Below, piece after piece: positions 42,535 to 53,011 of a DNA stretch of 64,000 nt (positions within the stretch are counted from its first letter, which is position 1; each line of letters begins with the position of its first letter). Source of the stretch: Perlucidibaca aquatica (GTDB taxonomy: Bacteria > Pseudomonadota > Gammaproteobacteria > Pseudomonadales > Moraxellaceae). The notes beneath the pieces are model-generated. The model did no database searches. It had not been told where the DNA came from and worked only from the letters and a program-made list of their open reading frames with translations. The position numbers and the translations under genes were made by a program. The stretch spans positions 310,001 to 374,000 of the forward strand of contig NZ_LZDB01000002.1 of the NCBI RefSeq assembly GCF_001676655.1, read 5' to 3'.

Positions 42535-45500
42535 CCCGCGCCCTAGAGACGCAACCGCGCTTGCCGCCTTTGGCACTTCGCTTTCCCTTGCATGGCTCGC
42601 GCCTGATCGAAGCCAGCGCGGGCACCGGCAAGACCTACACTATCGCGGCGCTGTATGTGCGCCTCGTGCTCGGCCACGGCCCTGACAACACCGCCTTCAG
42701 TCGCGCCTTGCTGCCCTCCGAGATACTCGTGGTGACCTTTACCGAGGCCGCCACGCAGGAGCTGCGCGACCGTATCCGCCGACGGCTGGTCGAGAGCGCC
42801 CGCGCGTTTCGCGGCGAGCTGCCGAGCAAGCCAGATGACTTCCTGCAAGGCCTGCTCGATGACTATCCTGCCGAGCACCATGCCGCACTGGCACGTCAGC
42901 TCGACCTCGCTGCGCAGAGCATGGACGATGCCGCCATCGCCACCATCCACGGCTGGTGCCAGCGCATGCTGCGCGAGCATGCCTTCGACAGTGGCAGCCT
43001 GTTCACCGAGGTGCTGGAGCCCGACCTCAGCGAATTGCAGACCGAAGCGGTGCGCGACTATTGGCGCGCCGAGGCTTATCCCTTGTCGCAGGATGCGCTG
43101 GCGCTGATCGAATCGGCCTGGCAATCGCCGGATGCCATGCTGCCAACCCTGCGCCAGCTTTTTGCCAGCAGCGATGCTGTGCCAGCGGGCAGCTTGCAGG
43201 ATGCACTGCAGAAGGCGCTGGCGCAGTGGCAGGCGTTGAAAGCGCCGTGGCTGGAGAGGGCAGATCATATCGAGGCGGTATTGTCTGCCGCGATTGATGC
43301 CGGTCAGTTCCTCGGCAACAAGCTCAGTCAGAAGTATCTGACTTCGCGTCTGAAAACCTTGCGCGACTGGGCTGCATCACCGACTGCAACCATTTTTGAC
43401 AAGCCGGAAAACTTAGCCAAGCTGTCGCTGCCGTATTTGCACGAGGCGCTAAATGCTAAGACCCCCATGCCCGACAGCCTCAGCCAGGACTCGGTCTTGC
43501 AGGCTCTGGCCGATCTGCCCGAGCAAGTCGCGGCCTTACCCAAACCCATCGATGCCGCCTGGCATCACGCCGCGCAATCCGTCAGTCAACGCTTCACCGC
43601 CGCCAAGCAAGCACGCGCCTTACTGGGTTTCGATGACCTGCTCACACGCCTTGATGCTGCCCTGCAAGGCGAGCGCGGCGATACCCTACGTGCACTGATT
43701 CGTCAGCAGTTTCCGGTCGCGCTCATTGATGAGTTCCAGGACACCGACCCGCTGCAATACCGTCTCTTCGATGCCCTCTACGAGCTTGCCGCCAACCATC
43801 GCGAGCGTGGCATTTTCCTGATCGGCGACCCTAAGCAGGCCATCTACAGTTTTCGTGGTGCGGACATCAATGCCTACCTGAAGGCGCGTCAGGACACCGC
43901 CGGACGCTTGTCGGCGCTGAACACCAATTTCCGCTCCAGCGGCGCGCTGGTTGCATCGGTCAACGCGCTGTTCGAGCAGGCCGAGGCGCGTGAAGGAGAG
44001 CCAACTTTTGCCGGCGCCTTTGGCTATAAGCAGGCGGCTGAAAATCCCATGCCCTTTGTGCCGGTGCAAGCCAACCGCCTGTCACGGCAATGGACGGTGC
44101 TGGATGCACCTGCGCCCGCGTTGACACTGTGGACCTTGTCTGGCGAAAGCATGTCCAGCGAAAGCATGTTGAGCAAAACCGCCTACATTCAGGAAATGGC
44201 CACGCGCTGTGCCAGCGAAATGGTGCGCCTGCTCAACCTCGGTCAGCAGGGCCGCGCCGGCTTCCGTGCGGCGGATGGCGATCTGACCGCCGTCACCGCC
44301 GCCGACTTGGCGGTGCTGGTGCGCGACTTCACTGAAGCTTCAGCGATTCGCACGGCACTAGCTGCACGCGGTGTGCGCAGTGTCTATTTGTCGGATCGCG
44401 ACTCGCTGTTTGACAGCGCAGAAGCACCGGATGTGCTGCGTCTGCTCATGGCCTGCGCAGCTCCAGAAAACGAGACGCTGATCCGCACGGCATTGGCCAG
44501 TGCCAGCCTGGCACAGTCGCTGACCACGCTCGATACCTTGCAGCGCGATGACCGCGCCCGCGAAGCCGCCTGCCTGCGTTTTGCCGATTACCAGCGCTGC
44601 TGGCGCGAGCGCGGCGTATTGCCGCTGCTGCGTCGCGTGCTCTTTGACTACGACCTGCCGGCGCGCTGGCAGGTGGCGGTGGATGGCGAGCGCCGTCTCA
44701 CCAACTGGCTACATCTGGCCGATCTACTGCAACAGGCCAGCCGCGAACTGGATGGCGAGCAGGCGCTGATCCGCTGGCTGCGCGAACACATCGCCAGCGA
44801 AAACCGCTCCGAGGGCGAAGACACGCTGCGCTTAGAAAGCGACGAAGGGCTGGTCAAGGTCATCACCATCCACAAGTCCAAAGGCCTGGAATATCCGCTG
44901 GTGTTCTTGCCGTTTATTTGTGGCTTCAAGGATGCCAGCAGCACAAAGAAACCCGTGATGTTCTGGCATGACGGTGAGCGCCGTCGCGCCGAGCTGAATC
45001 CCGATGTCCGCATGCGAGAGGAGGCTGAAGCTCAGCGTCTGCGCGAAGACATGCGCCTGCTCTATGTCGCGCTGACGCGTGCGCAGCATGCCTGTTGGCT
45101 GGGGCTGGCGCATCGGGGTCATGGCAAGGCGTCGTACTTGCAGGAGTCGGCCATTGGTGTGCTGCTTTGGGGCAAGACACCACTGGTGGACCCGGCGAGC
45201 TGGGCCGATCAGCTGGCGGTGAACTTGGCTGCGTCTGCAAGCTTGGCACCTGCCACGGGCATGCAAATACTGCCGGCGCCAGACGCCGTAGACACCCTTT
45301 TCAGCGCTCCCGTGCCCGACACACAAACGCTGGCCGTGCGGCCGCTCGCGCGTCGGCAAGAGCAGCCGTGGTGGATTGCGTCCTACAGCGCTATTCGCTA
45401 TCAGCCGCAGGCAGCTACCTCTCTCGTTGCAGCGCAGACGCGACACGATGATGCCGCGCCGCAATCCGCGCGCGAGCAGCAGCAACTTGATGACGAACCG

Positions 45501-46292
45501 CTGAGCCCAGCGTGGGTGATGTCCGGACCCACTGCTCTGGCAGAAATAGCGGAAGGCGACCAAGCCATTCAGCAGTTCCCGCGCGGTGCCCGCTGGGGCG
45601 ACTTCCTCCACGGCCTATTTGAGGTTGCGGCCGAGCAGGGTTTTGCCTCGGTTGTGCGCGATCCATCCGCACTGAATGATGTGATTGAGGCACGTTGCGC
45701 CAGTGCCGGCATCAGCGAGCAAGCCCGCGTGGTGCAGCGCTGGATTTTGCGTTGCCTGACGCATCCGCTGCCACTGCCGGACGGTACTCAGACGGCATTG
45801 GCCGATGCGGAAGACTGGAAGGCCGAGCTGGAGTTTCTGCTGCCGGCACAGGGTGTTGAAATCACCGATCTCGATGCGCTCGCACAGGCAGAGACCTTGC
45901 CTGGCTATGCAAAAGCCGCCGCACAACCGGGCTTGCTGAATGGCTTATTCAAGGGCTTTATCGACCTCGTGTTCGTGCACGCGGATCGCTATTACGTACT
46001 CGATTACAAATCCAACGCGCTGGGTGGCACGGCTGGCGACTACCACCCAGAGGCGATCGCCGAAGCCATGGCCAAGCATCGCTATGACCTGCAATACCTG
46101 TGCTATGTGCTCGCGCTGCATCGACAGTTACGCGTGCGCCTACCCGGCTATGACTACGATCGTGATATCGGCGGCGTGGTGTACTTTTTCCTGCGCGGAA
46201 TTGACGGCCCAGCCAGCGGCGTCTTTAGTCATAAGCCTTCACGCGCGGTGATTGAGGCTATGGATACCTTATTTCAAGGAGGCCAGGCATGA
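42531..46292 (+). CDS. recB: Exonuclease V beta subunit RecB
   Basis: 1,253 residues. UvrD-type helicase with Walker A ASAGTGKT (28-35), the DEFQDTDPLQ motif II, and motif VI near VALTRAQHACW. The C-terminal nuclease shows GLFKGFIDLVFVHADRYYVL followed by DYKSN, giving the Asp and Asp-x-Lys of the RecB-family active site. It unwinds 3'-5' and degrades until Chi. It overlaps recC and recD by four bases each. No ptrA gene lies between recC and recB, unlike E. coli. Confidence 0.96.
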   Translation: MTRALETQPRLPPLALRFPLHGSRLIEASAGTGKTYTIAALYVRLVLGHGPDNTAFSRALLPSEILVVTFTEAATQELRDRIRRRLVESARAFRGELPSKPDDFLQGLLDDYPAEHHAALARQLDLAAQSMDDAAIATIHGWCQRMLREHAFDSGSLFTEVLEPDLSELQTEAVRDYWRAEAYPLSQDALALIESAWQSPDAMLPTLRQLFASSDAVPAGSLQDALQKALAQWQALKAPWLERADHIEAVLSAAIDAGQFLGNKLSQKYLTSRLKTLRDWAASPTATIFDKPENLAKLSLPYLHEALNAKTPMPDSLSQDSVLQALADLPEQVAALPKPIDAAWHHAAQSVSQRFTAAKQARALLGFDDLLTRLDAALQGERGDTLRALIRQQFPVALIDEFQDTDPLQYRLFDALYELAANHRERGIFLIGDPKQAIYSFRGADINAYLKARQDTAGRLSALNTNFRSSGALVASVNALFEQAEAREGEPTFAGAFGYKQAAENPMPFVPVQANRLSRQWTVLDAPAPALTLWTLSGESMSSESMLSKTAYIQEMATRCASEMVRLLNLGQQGRAGFRAADGDLTAVTAADLAVLVRDFTEASAIRTALAARGVRSVYLSDRDSLFDSAEAPDVLRLLMACAAPENETLIRTALASASLAQSLTTLDTLQRDDRAREAACLRFADYQRCWRERGVLPLLRRVLFDYDLPARWQVAVDGERRLTNWLHLADLLQQASRELDGEQALIRWLREHIASENRSEGEDTLRLESDEGLVKVITIHKSKGLEYPLVFLPFICGFKDASSTKKPVMFWHDGERRRAELNPDVRMREEAEAQRLREDMRLLYVALTRAQHACWLGLAHRGHGKASYLQESAIGVLLWGKTPLVDPASWADQLAVNLAASASLAPATGMQILPAPDAVDTLFSAPVPDTQTLAVRPLARRQEQPWWIASYSAIRYQPQAATSLVAAQTRHDDAAPQSAREQQQLDDEPLSPAWVMSGPTALAEIAEGDQAIQQFPRGARWGDFLHGLFEVAAEQGFASVVRDPSALNDVIEARCASAGISEQARVVQRWILRCLTHPLPLPDGTQTALADAEDWKAELEFLLPAQGVEITDLDALAQAETLPGYAKAAAQPGLLNGLFKGFIDLVFVHADRYYVLDYKSNALGGTAGDYHPEAIAEAMAKHRYDLQYLCYVLALHRQLRVRLPGYDYDRDIGGVVYFFLRGIDGPASGVFSHKPSRAVIEAMDTLFQGGQA

Positions 46293-48397
46293 GCTTATTC
46301 AACGCCGCTAGCCTCTCTGTGGATGCTTTGCTGACCACGTTAGATCATTGGGTCAGTTGGGGCTGGTTGCGCAGTGTGGATCGCGCCTTAGTGCACTGGC
46401 AGATGCGACAGCAACCGAACTCGCCAGCATCGGTCTTGCTACTAACGGCGCTGGCCAGTCACCAAGTCGGTCGAGGCCATGTCTGTCTCGACCTGACGGC
46501 TTTACTGCGCGACGCCTCCGCGACGTTGGCTATACCACCCGAGCGCACACGTCTGACGGTAGACCATCAAGCGTATTTGCCACAGCAGCTGCTCGCCCAA
46601 AGCCTAGGCACACACGATTTACAGCAATATTTACTGACTTCATTGCCGAGTCTGGCTGAGCCGCTGGCGCGATACTCCAGCATTTTGTTGTTGGATGAAG
46701 CAAGGCTTTATCTGCGTCGCTATTTTGATAGCGAACAGCGCGTTGCGGCAGCGATTCATGTGCGTATGCAGTCTCAGGATCAGGCGATGGATGCAGCTCT
46801 GCTAAACGCCTCCGATACAGATTTGCGCCAAGGTCTGCAAACGCTCTTTACGGTGAGCGACGTCGCAGTGCCCGCGGCTGCACCCGATTGGCAACGTGCC
46901 GCCTGCGCCATCGCGGCTCGCCGTCGATTCAGTATCATTACCGGCGGCCCCGGCACCGGCAAAACTACCACGGTGGTGCGTTTGTTGGCCCTCTTGCAAA
47001 CACAGGCGTTGCAGCTCGGTGCGCCCTTGCGTATTAAGCTTGCTGCTCCTACCGGTAAGGCGGCGGCACGACTGACCGAATCCATCGGGCGTCAGCGTGC
47101 TGCCTTAGCAGTGTCCTCTGCCGTTCGCGAGGCTATTCCTAGCCAAGTCAGCACGCTGCATCGTTTGCTGGGCAGCTTGCCGGATACACGACATTTTCGG
47201 CATCACGCGGGCAATCGACTGGCTTTGGATGTCTTGGTTATCGACGAAGCTTCGATGATTGATCTCGACCTCATGGACAGCGTACTCGCCGCCTTGCCGT
47301 CTTCGGCACGACTCATTTTGCTCGGTGACAAGGATCAGCTCGCGTCAGTAGAGGCGGGGGCCGTGCTCGGTGAGCTTTGCTTGCACGCGGAACAGGGCTA
47401 TTACGATCCCGCGACGTTAAGCTGGCTCAGTGCGGTCACCGGTCAAGCGTTTAATCAGGAGGCCAGTCACGCGGGTTTAATGCCCGGCTCAGTCCTAACG
47501 CAGCCGCTGGCTCAGCACACGGTGATGTTGCGACAATCTCGACGATTCGGACCCGACAGCGGAATTGGTCGCCTCGCGCAAGCGGTGAATCGAGGCGATG
47601 TGGTCGCCGCGAAAGCTGTGTTAGCGAGCCAGCAGCCCGACGTTCAGGCCTTAGCACTGACTGAGACCGCGCTCACGCAGTGGTTGCTGGAGGGCGATGC
47701 GTCGCGAGCTGCTGTGGGCTATCGCGCCTATCTGCACGTCTTGCAGACGCAACGTCCCGCACTGCACGGGCTATCCGCTCAAGCGGCGGAGCAGGCCCTG
47801 AATCTGTGGGCGCAGGCGGTACTCCTGGCCTTTGATCGATTCCGCTTACTGTGCGCGGTGCATGCTGGTCCTGCGGGCGTTGACATGCTCAATCTGCGCA
47901 TCGCACAGGCATTGCAGCGCGAAGGATTGTTAACGGCAGCCACGGCTTGGTATGAAGGCCGCCCGGTGATGATGACGCGCAATGATTACGCGCTGGGCTT
48001 AATGAATGGCGATATTGGCATTGCCCTGCACGTGCCCTCCGATGATCCGGATCAGCCGGATCGATTACGCGTGGTATTTCCTCGGCAGGGTGGGGGTGAG
48101 GGAGAGTCTGCCTCGTTGCACTGGGTGTTACCGAGCCGACTCGACGAAGCGGTCACGGTCTTCGCCATGACAGTACATAAAGCTCAAGGTTCGGAGTTCG
48201 AGCACACCGCGCTGTTGCTGCCGCCGCAGCGCAGTCCGGTGTTGACCCGAGAATGGATTTACACCGGTATCACCCGCGCGCAGAAGGTGTTTACCTTGTT
48301 GACCAGCAGTGACGGTATATGGGAAATGGCGATGACACAGCGGGTGCAACGTGCGAGTGGGTTACGTCAGGCGTTAGACCGATTAGTGGGTACTTGA
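46289..48397 (+). CDS. recD: Exonuclease V alpha subunit RecD
   Basis: 702 residues. Walker A ITGGPGTGKTTT (about 215-226), motif II VIDEASMIDL, and the C-terminal VTVFAMTVHKAQGSEFEHTA of SF1B helicases. It is the fast 5'-3' motor of RecBCD. It is the last gene of the recCBD operon. The RecD N-terminal domain that contacts RecC is present. Confidence 0.95.
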   Translation: MSLFNAASLSVDALLTTLDHWVSWGWLRSVDRALVHWQMRQQPNSPASVLLLTALASHQVGRGHVCLDLTALLRDASATLAIPPERTRLTVDHQAYLPQQLLAQSLGTHDLQQYLLTSLPSLAEPLARYSSILLLDEARLYLRRYFDSEQRVAAAIHVRMQSQDQAMDAALLNASDTDLRQGLQTLFTVSDVAVPAAAPDWQRAACAIAARRRFSIITGGPGTGKTTTVVRLLALLQTQALQLGAPLRIKLAAPTGKAAARLTESIGRQRAALAVSSAVREAIPSQVSTLHRLLGSLPDTRHFRHHAGNRLALDVLVIDEASMIDLDLMDSVLAALPSSARLILLGDKDQLASVEAGAVLGELCLHAEQGYYDPATLSWLSAVTGQAFNQEASHAGLMPGSVLTQPLAQHTVMLRQSRRFGPDSGIGRLAQAVNRGDVVAAKAVLASQQPDVQALALTETALTQWLLEGDASRAAVGYRAYLHVLQTQRPALHGLSAQAAEQALNLWAQAVLLAFDRFRLLCAVHAGPAGVDMLNLRIAQALQREGLLTAATAWYEGRPVMMTRNDYALGLMNGDIGIALHVPSDDPDQPDRLRVVFPRQGGGEGESASLHWVLPSRLDEAVTVFAMTVHKAQGSEFEHTALLLPPQRSPVLTREWIYTGITRAQKVFTLLTSSDGIWEMAMTQRVQRASGLRQALDRLVGT

Positions 48398-48523
48398 ATC
48401 CGCTGGATGGCCCGTTGAATCTCGATTTTCCGATCTGCGTCAGACGAGAATTCGTTTTAGCGCGTTACAATAGTTGAACCAGCAGCTATGGCATGCAGAT
48501 GAGTTAGCGTTAAGGGAATTTTC

Positions 48524-49531
48524 ATGAGTACACCACGCGCACGTATTTTAGGCTTGGGCACGTTTGTGCCGGCTCGCACGGTCACCAATCACGACCTGTC
48601 TGGGGTGATGGAAACCAGTCACGAATGGATTGTTGAGCGCTCGGGTATTGAGGAGCGTCATTGGGTTGAGCCCGAAGACGGCAACTACACCATGGGCGTT
48701 AAAGCGGCGCGGGCGGCGTTGGCCGATGCCCAGATGGACGCGAGTGAGATTGATTGCATCATTTACGCCACGTTATCGCCGGATTATTTCTTCCCGGGTT
48801 GTGGCGTTCTCGTTCAGCGTGAGTTGGGTATCGGTCACGTGCCGGCTTTTGACATTCGTCAGCAATGCTCGGGTTTTATCTACGGCTTGCAAATGGCCGA
48901 TGTGTTTATTCGCGCCGGCCAGTATAAACATGTGTTGGTGATTGGCGGTGAAGTGCACTCCCGTGGACTCGATAAGACGACGCGTGGCCGCACGGTCAGT
49001 GTGCTCTTTGGCGATGCGGCCGGTGCCGCCATTGTCGGTATCAGTGATGATCCCGATAGCGGTATTTTGATTAGCCGTGTGCACTCCGATGGCAGCGATG
49101 CCGAGTGCCTTGCCATGCAGTACCCGGGTATGGCGGCAGGTCGTGAGCAATACGTCACGCACGACGATATTGATGAAGGTCGCATCTTCCCCAACATGGA
49201 AGGCCAAAAGGTCTTTAAAAATGCGGTTAAGCGTATGCCTGAAGTGATTCAGGAAGTGCTAGAAGCGCAAGGCATGACGGTGGCCGACATTGACATGCTC
49301 ATTCCGCATCAAGCCAATTTGCGCATCAATGAGATGGTCGCCAAGCAACTGGGTATTGATGCCACCCGCGTTCACAACAATATTCAGAAGTATGGAAATA
49401 CCACGGCGGCTACCATCCCACTATGTCTGTCGGAAGCTCGCGATTTGGGCAAGGTCAAAAAAGGCGACTTGGTTTGCCTCGTGGCCTTCGGTTCCGGCTT
49501 TACCTGGGGTTCGGTGCTGATGCGCTGGTAA
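48524..49531 (+). CDS. FabH-like 3-oxoacyl-ACP synthase III
   Basis: 335 residues, thiolase fold. Catalytic Cys115 (RQQCSGFIYG), His in IPHQANLR and Asn in KYGNTTAAT form the Cys-His-Asn triad. It would condense an acyl-CoA with malonyl-ACP. The position beside alkane oxidation genes, and not in a fab cluster, suggests a second FabH, perhaps for channelling medium-chain acyl-CoA into fatty acid synthesis. Its 3' end overlaps the convergent ferredoxin reductase gene by 32 bp. Confidence 0.85.
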   Translation: MSTPRARILGLGTFVPARTVTNHDLSGVMETSHEWIVERSGIEERHWVEPEDGNYTMGVKAARAALADAQMDASEIDCIIYATLSPDYFFPGCGVLVQRELGIGHVPAFDIRQQCSGFIYGLQMADVFIRAGQYKHVLVIGGEVHSRGLDKTTRGRTVSVLFGDAAGAAIVGISDDPDSGILISRVHSDGSDAECLAMQYPGMAAGREQYVTHDDIDEGRIFPNMEGQKVFKNAVKRMPEVIQEVLEAQGMTVADIDMLIPHQANLRINEMVAKQLGIDATRVHNNIQKYGNTTAATIPLCLSEARDLGKVKKGDLVCLVAFGSGFTWGSVLMRW

Positions 49532-50693
49532 GTAGGCTCTCGGTTAGCGCCATTTTACGGCGCATAAACTCTTGTGGGCTGTTGATGCAATCCGCCGCAA
49601 TTAAGCGACTTTCGCGGAAATACAGGCAGGTGAAGCTCCGCCCGGTGGTCGGATCGCCGATGACTTCGACTGCATCGTAGCCCGTGTTTAAGCCAGCAAT
49701 TTGAAGCTTGAGATCGTATTGATCTGACCAGAACCATGGCAACGCGCTAATTTGCTTGGTTTTGCCGCAGAGGGTGGCCGCTGCCACCTTGGCGTGTTCG
49801 GCGGCATTGGGCACGGACTCTAGCCGCATCTGCCGGCCATACCGAGGGCAGGTGAAGCTGGCGCAGTCGCCCGCGGCAACAATGTCAGGATCGCTGCTGA
49901 CCGCATGCGCATTGATCACAATGCCATTATCCACGGCCAATCCAGCGTCAGCTGCGAGTTCACTATTGGGAATGACGCCAATACCCACGATCACCAAGTC
50001 AGCCGCAATAATTTCGCCAGAGGTTAATGCAACCCCCTCGACGCGTTGCGCACCCAGAATTGCAGAAACACTGCATTGGGTTCGAAGTGTCACGCCTTCT
50101 TCGCGATGCACACGGGCATAAAACTCGGACACAACAGGGGCTGTCACACGCGCTAAGACCCGCTCGGCGGCCTCGAGTACGGTCACCGCAATGCCGAGCT
50201 TACGCAGTGACGCGGCCGTTTCTAAACCGATGTAACCGGCCCCTAGGATGACCGCGTGGCGCGTTACGCTCAGGTCGGCACGAATCGCGTTGATGTCAGC
50301 CAGGGTGCGCAGTAAATGAACGCCGGGCAGGTCAATTCCCGGTAGGGTTAGCCGGCGAGGGCGAGCGCCTAAGCAGAGCGCCAGTTTGCTGTAGGCCAGC
50401 GTGCTACCGTTCGCCATCGTGATGCGGTGGGCCTCACGGTGAATGGCGGTGACGCGGCCAGTCTGCAAGGTGATGCCTTGTTTGGTGTAAAAATCAGGGG
50501 CGCGAATGAGCAGGTCATCTAAGGTGGCATGGCCCGTCAGAAAGGTTTTGGACAGGGGGGGGTGGTGGTAGGGCGGCTCAGGCTCATCGCCAATCAGCAC
50601 GATGTCTTCACTCCAGCCCTCCTGACGCAGGCTGGCGCAAAGTTGAGCACCTGCATGACTGGACCCCACCACAATTATCCGGCCTTGGCTCAC
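49500..50693 (-). CDS. Ferredoxin reductase of the CYP153 system
   Basis: 397 residues. Two Rossmann motifs: IVVGSSHAGAQLCASLR for FAD near the N-terminus and VILGAGYIGLETAASLRKLG for NAD(P)H near 150. The FAD-binding DPDIVAAGDCASF and a C-terminal reductase domain follow. It passes electrons from NADH to the 2Fe-2S ferredoxin that feeds the P450. Last gene of the operon, with its start overlapping the desaturase stop by four bases. Confidence 0.9.
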   Translation of the reverse strand: MSQGRIIVVGSSHAGAQLCASLRQEGWSEDIVLIGDEPEPPYHHPPLSKTFLTGHATLDDLLIRAPDFYTKQGITLQTGRVTAIHREAHRITMANGSTLAYSKLALCLGARPRRLTLPGIDLPGVHLLRTLADINAIRADLSVTRHAVILGAGYIGLETAASLRKLGIAVTVLEAAERVLARVTAPVVSEFYARVHREEGVTLRTQCSVSAILGAQRVEGVALTSGEIIAADLVIVGIGVIPNSELAADAGLAVDNGIVINAHAVSSDPDIVAAGDCASFTCPRYGRQMRLESVPNAAEHAKVAAATLCGKTKQISALPWFWSDQYDLKLQIAGLNTGYDAVEVIGDPTTGRSFTCLYFRESRLIAADCINSPQEFMRRKMALTESLLTSASAPNPR

Positions 50694-51595
50694 GATTTAA
50701 CCTCACGATTCGCTGCTACAGGTTGGCGGCTAAACACACCAATCACCGGCCCACCGTGGGCGCGAAGCACCGGCTCCACTTCGCGGAACAACGCGTGATA
50801 GCGGTAAAACGGGACGCGCGGAAAAGCATGGTGAATGGAATGTAGATTTTGGCCTAACCAGAACCACTCCAATGGACGCATCCACGTGGGCATAATCAGA
50901 CTGCTCGTGTTCCGGTAGCGTGTCGTTTCTGCATAAGGATGATGCGGGCGGTAGGCAAACCAATAGGCCGTGAACAAGCCGCCAGTGAACCAGGCAGCGA
51001 CGATGAGTATCAAGCCGGTTTGCAGGGGTAGCCAAGTCAGGAGCGCAAAGCGCCAGCCAAGTGCCACGGTGAACTCCAGAATAAACGTGAGCTTTTCTCG
51101 ACGCGGTGCCGTGGACCAATAGCCGTGGAACAGATAAGTCCACTGTGACCAAATGAACGCTAGGGCTGATTTTATAAAGCCCCACAACCCAGCGGACATG
51201 CCGTTAATGAGGTGGTCGGGATCACGATCGGGTTGATTGGTATAGCGATGGTGCGCGAAGTGTTCCACTCGGTGCGTGACGTAGGGCAAGAGCATCATTT
51301 GTGCTGAGACATACCCACACAGGTCGTTAAGCCATGCTAACGACGCGCGCTCGCCATGGATATTGCCATGGGCTGCCTCGTGCAGTGGGGTATAGGAAAA
51401 GTAGGTAAAAATAGCCAATAGCAGGAAAGCCGGCAGCAGCGGCAGCGAGCCTTGTGTCGCCAGCGTTAGCGTGACGATGTACGCGATGGCTACGGCCCCC
51501 GTGAGAGCCACCGTTCCCCACGCTGGACGACCCATGTAGCGTTTTGCCGCGGTGATGGCCTGCCGATTCAGTAGCGCTAAGTTCTGGCTACTCAT
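50690..51595 (-). CDS. Fatty-acid desaturase / hydroxylase-type membrane di-iron enzyme
   Basis: 301 residues from ATG 51595, which overlaps the P450 stop by four bases; the 55-codon upstream extension lies inside the P450 gene and is rejected. Hydrophobic helices and the His boxes HEAAH, HFAHH and HSIHHAF give the eight-His di-iron site of the desaturase superfamily. The His boxes differ from AlkB (HEXXHK, EHXXGHH). It might desaturate or hydroxylate lipids or P450 products. The role is inferred from the operon. Confidence 0.82.
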   Translation of the reverse strand: MSSQNLALLNRQAITAAKRYMGRPAWGTVALTGAVAIAYIVTLTLATQGSLPLLPAFLLLAIFTYFSYTPLHEAAHGNIHGERASLAWLNDLCGYVSAQMMLLPYVTHRVEHFAHHRYTNQPDRDPDHLINGMSAGLWGFIKSALAFIWSQWTYLFHGYWSTAPRREKLTFILEFTVALGWRFALLTWLPLQTGLILIVAAWFTGGLFTAYWFAYRPHHPYAETTRYRNTSSLIMPTWMRPLEWFWLGQNLHSIHHAFPRVPFYRYHALFREVEPVLRAHGGPVIGVFSRQPVAANREVKS

Positions 51596-52980
51596 GTCGC
51601 CTGCTTCCGAGTCAGTTCTACCATCATCTTCGCGTAGCCTCTTACAAAGTTGGATTGCACAATTTCCGGCTCTGACAGCACGCGGATGTCTTCGAAGCGG
51701 GTCAGCAGCTCTTCCCATAGGATACGCAGCTGCAATTCGGCGAGGCGATTGCCCATGCAACGGTGCACGCCAAAACCGAATGACATGTGGTTACGAGCGT
51801 TCTCACGGTCAATGATGAAGTCATTGGCGTGTTCGAATTGGCGCTCATCTCGGTTGCCGGAGACGTACCACATGACGACTTTATCGCCTTTGCGGATGAA
51901 CTGGCCGTTGAGCATGGTGTCGTGTTTGGCTACACGGCGCATGTAAGCCAAGGGCGTTTGCCAGCGGATGATCTCGGACACCATGTTGGGGATCAGCTTG
52001 GGGTCTGCCTTGAGCTTGGCAAATTGATCTGGGTAACGGTTTAACGCTAAGACACCACCGGTCATGGAGTTGCGCGTTGTGTCGTTGCCGCCCACGATGA
52101 GCAAGGCGAGGTTACCGAGGAATTCCATCGGGCGAGAGACCAAATCCTTGGTGCTATCGTGCATTTGCAGGAGGCTGATGAGGTCATAGCCGGGGGCTTC
52201 ACCAGCAGCCGTTCGTGCAGCCTTGTCATGCCAAAGTGCGGTGAAATGGCGAGCCATGTCTGCCACGCCGAGGAAGGTCTCGTCCATCTTGGCTGAACCG
52301 CCCGTGGTTTCGGGGCTAGCCGCCGCTAAGTCTGACCAGTACACCAGCTTATGGCGCTGCTCGTAGGGGAAGTCGAGCAGGGTGGCCAACATGCGCGCAG
52401 TCAACTCCACCGAGACGCGCTCAACCCAATCGAAGGGTTGATCCACCGGCAGATGATCCAGCACTTCTTGAACGCGCTGACGAATCAGGCCTTCCATTTC
52501 TTTGAGGTTTTTGGGGGCGACTACGCCTTGCACGGCTTGACGCTGAATGTCGTGCTTGGGCGGGTCCATGGCAATGAACATTTCGACGCTCAAGCCCTCA
52601 GGCGCATCGCCGAGCACGATGAAAGGCTCGGCTGAAAAGCGCTCATGGTCCTTGTCGACGGCCAGAATGTCTTCGTAGCGGGTAACCGACCAGAAAGGCC
52701 CAAAGGGACTGTGCGGTTGATAGTGTACCGGGGCTTCGTCGCGCAGCCGTTGGAAGTATGACTGCCACTGACCTTGGCGGAACAGGAAGGGGTTACTAAC
52801 GTCAATCTCGGCCAGCGCCACATCGGCGACGTCTGGAATTTTGCGCTCGATAAACACGGGTGATCGCGCACTGGGCAGCGCAGCGCGCTTAACCTTTTGG
52901 TACAAGTGCGCTCCCCGAATCTGCAAATCAATGGGAATAGTGGCTTGTGCTTTCTGGATGATCTGATCGATGGCTTTCAT
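51592..52980 (-). CDS. Cytochrome P450, CYP153 alkane terminal hydroxylase
   Basis: 462 residues from ATG 52980; 23 upstream codons lie in the ferredoxin spacer. The heme-binding loop is HMSFGFGVHRCMGNRLAE with the Cys thiolate. The I-helix is LLIVGGNDTTRNSMTG and the ExxR is EIIR. The family signatures VMWYVSGNRDERQFE and VELTARMLATLLDFPYEQRH are typical of CYP153A. It hydroxylates medium-chain n-alkanes at the end carbon. Redox partners are the ferredoxin and reductase in the same operon. Confidence 0.93.
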   Translation of the reverse strand: MKAIDQIIQKAQATIPIDLQIRGAHLYQKVKRAALPSARSPVFIERKIPDVADVALAEIDVSNPFLFRQGQWQSYFQRLRDEAPVHYQPHSPFGPFWSVTRYEDILAVDKDHERFSAEPFIVLGDAPEGLSVEMFIAMDPPKHDIQRQAVQGVVAPKNLKEMEGLIRQRVQEVLDHLPVDQPFDWVERVSVELTARMLATLLDFPYEQRHKLVYWSDLAAASPETTGGSAKMDETFLGVADMARHFTALWHDKAARTAAGEAPGYDLISLLQMHDSTKDLVSRPMEFLGNLALLIVGGNDTTRNSMTGGVLALNRYPDQFAKLKADPKLIPNMVSEIIRWQTPLAYMRRVAKHDTMLNGQFIRKGDKVVMWYVSGNRDERQFEHANDFIIDRENARNHMSFGFGVHRCMGNRLAELQLRILWEELLTRFEDIRVLSEPEIVQSNFVRGYAKMMVELTRKQAT

Positions 52981-53011
52981 GTGTTTACCTGAGTGAGAAC
53001 GGTGATAAGGG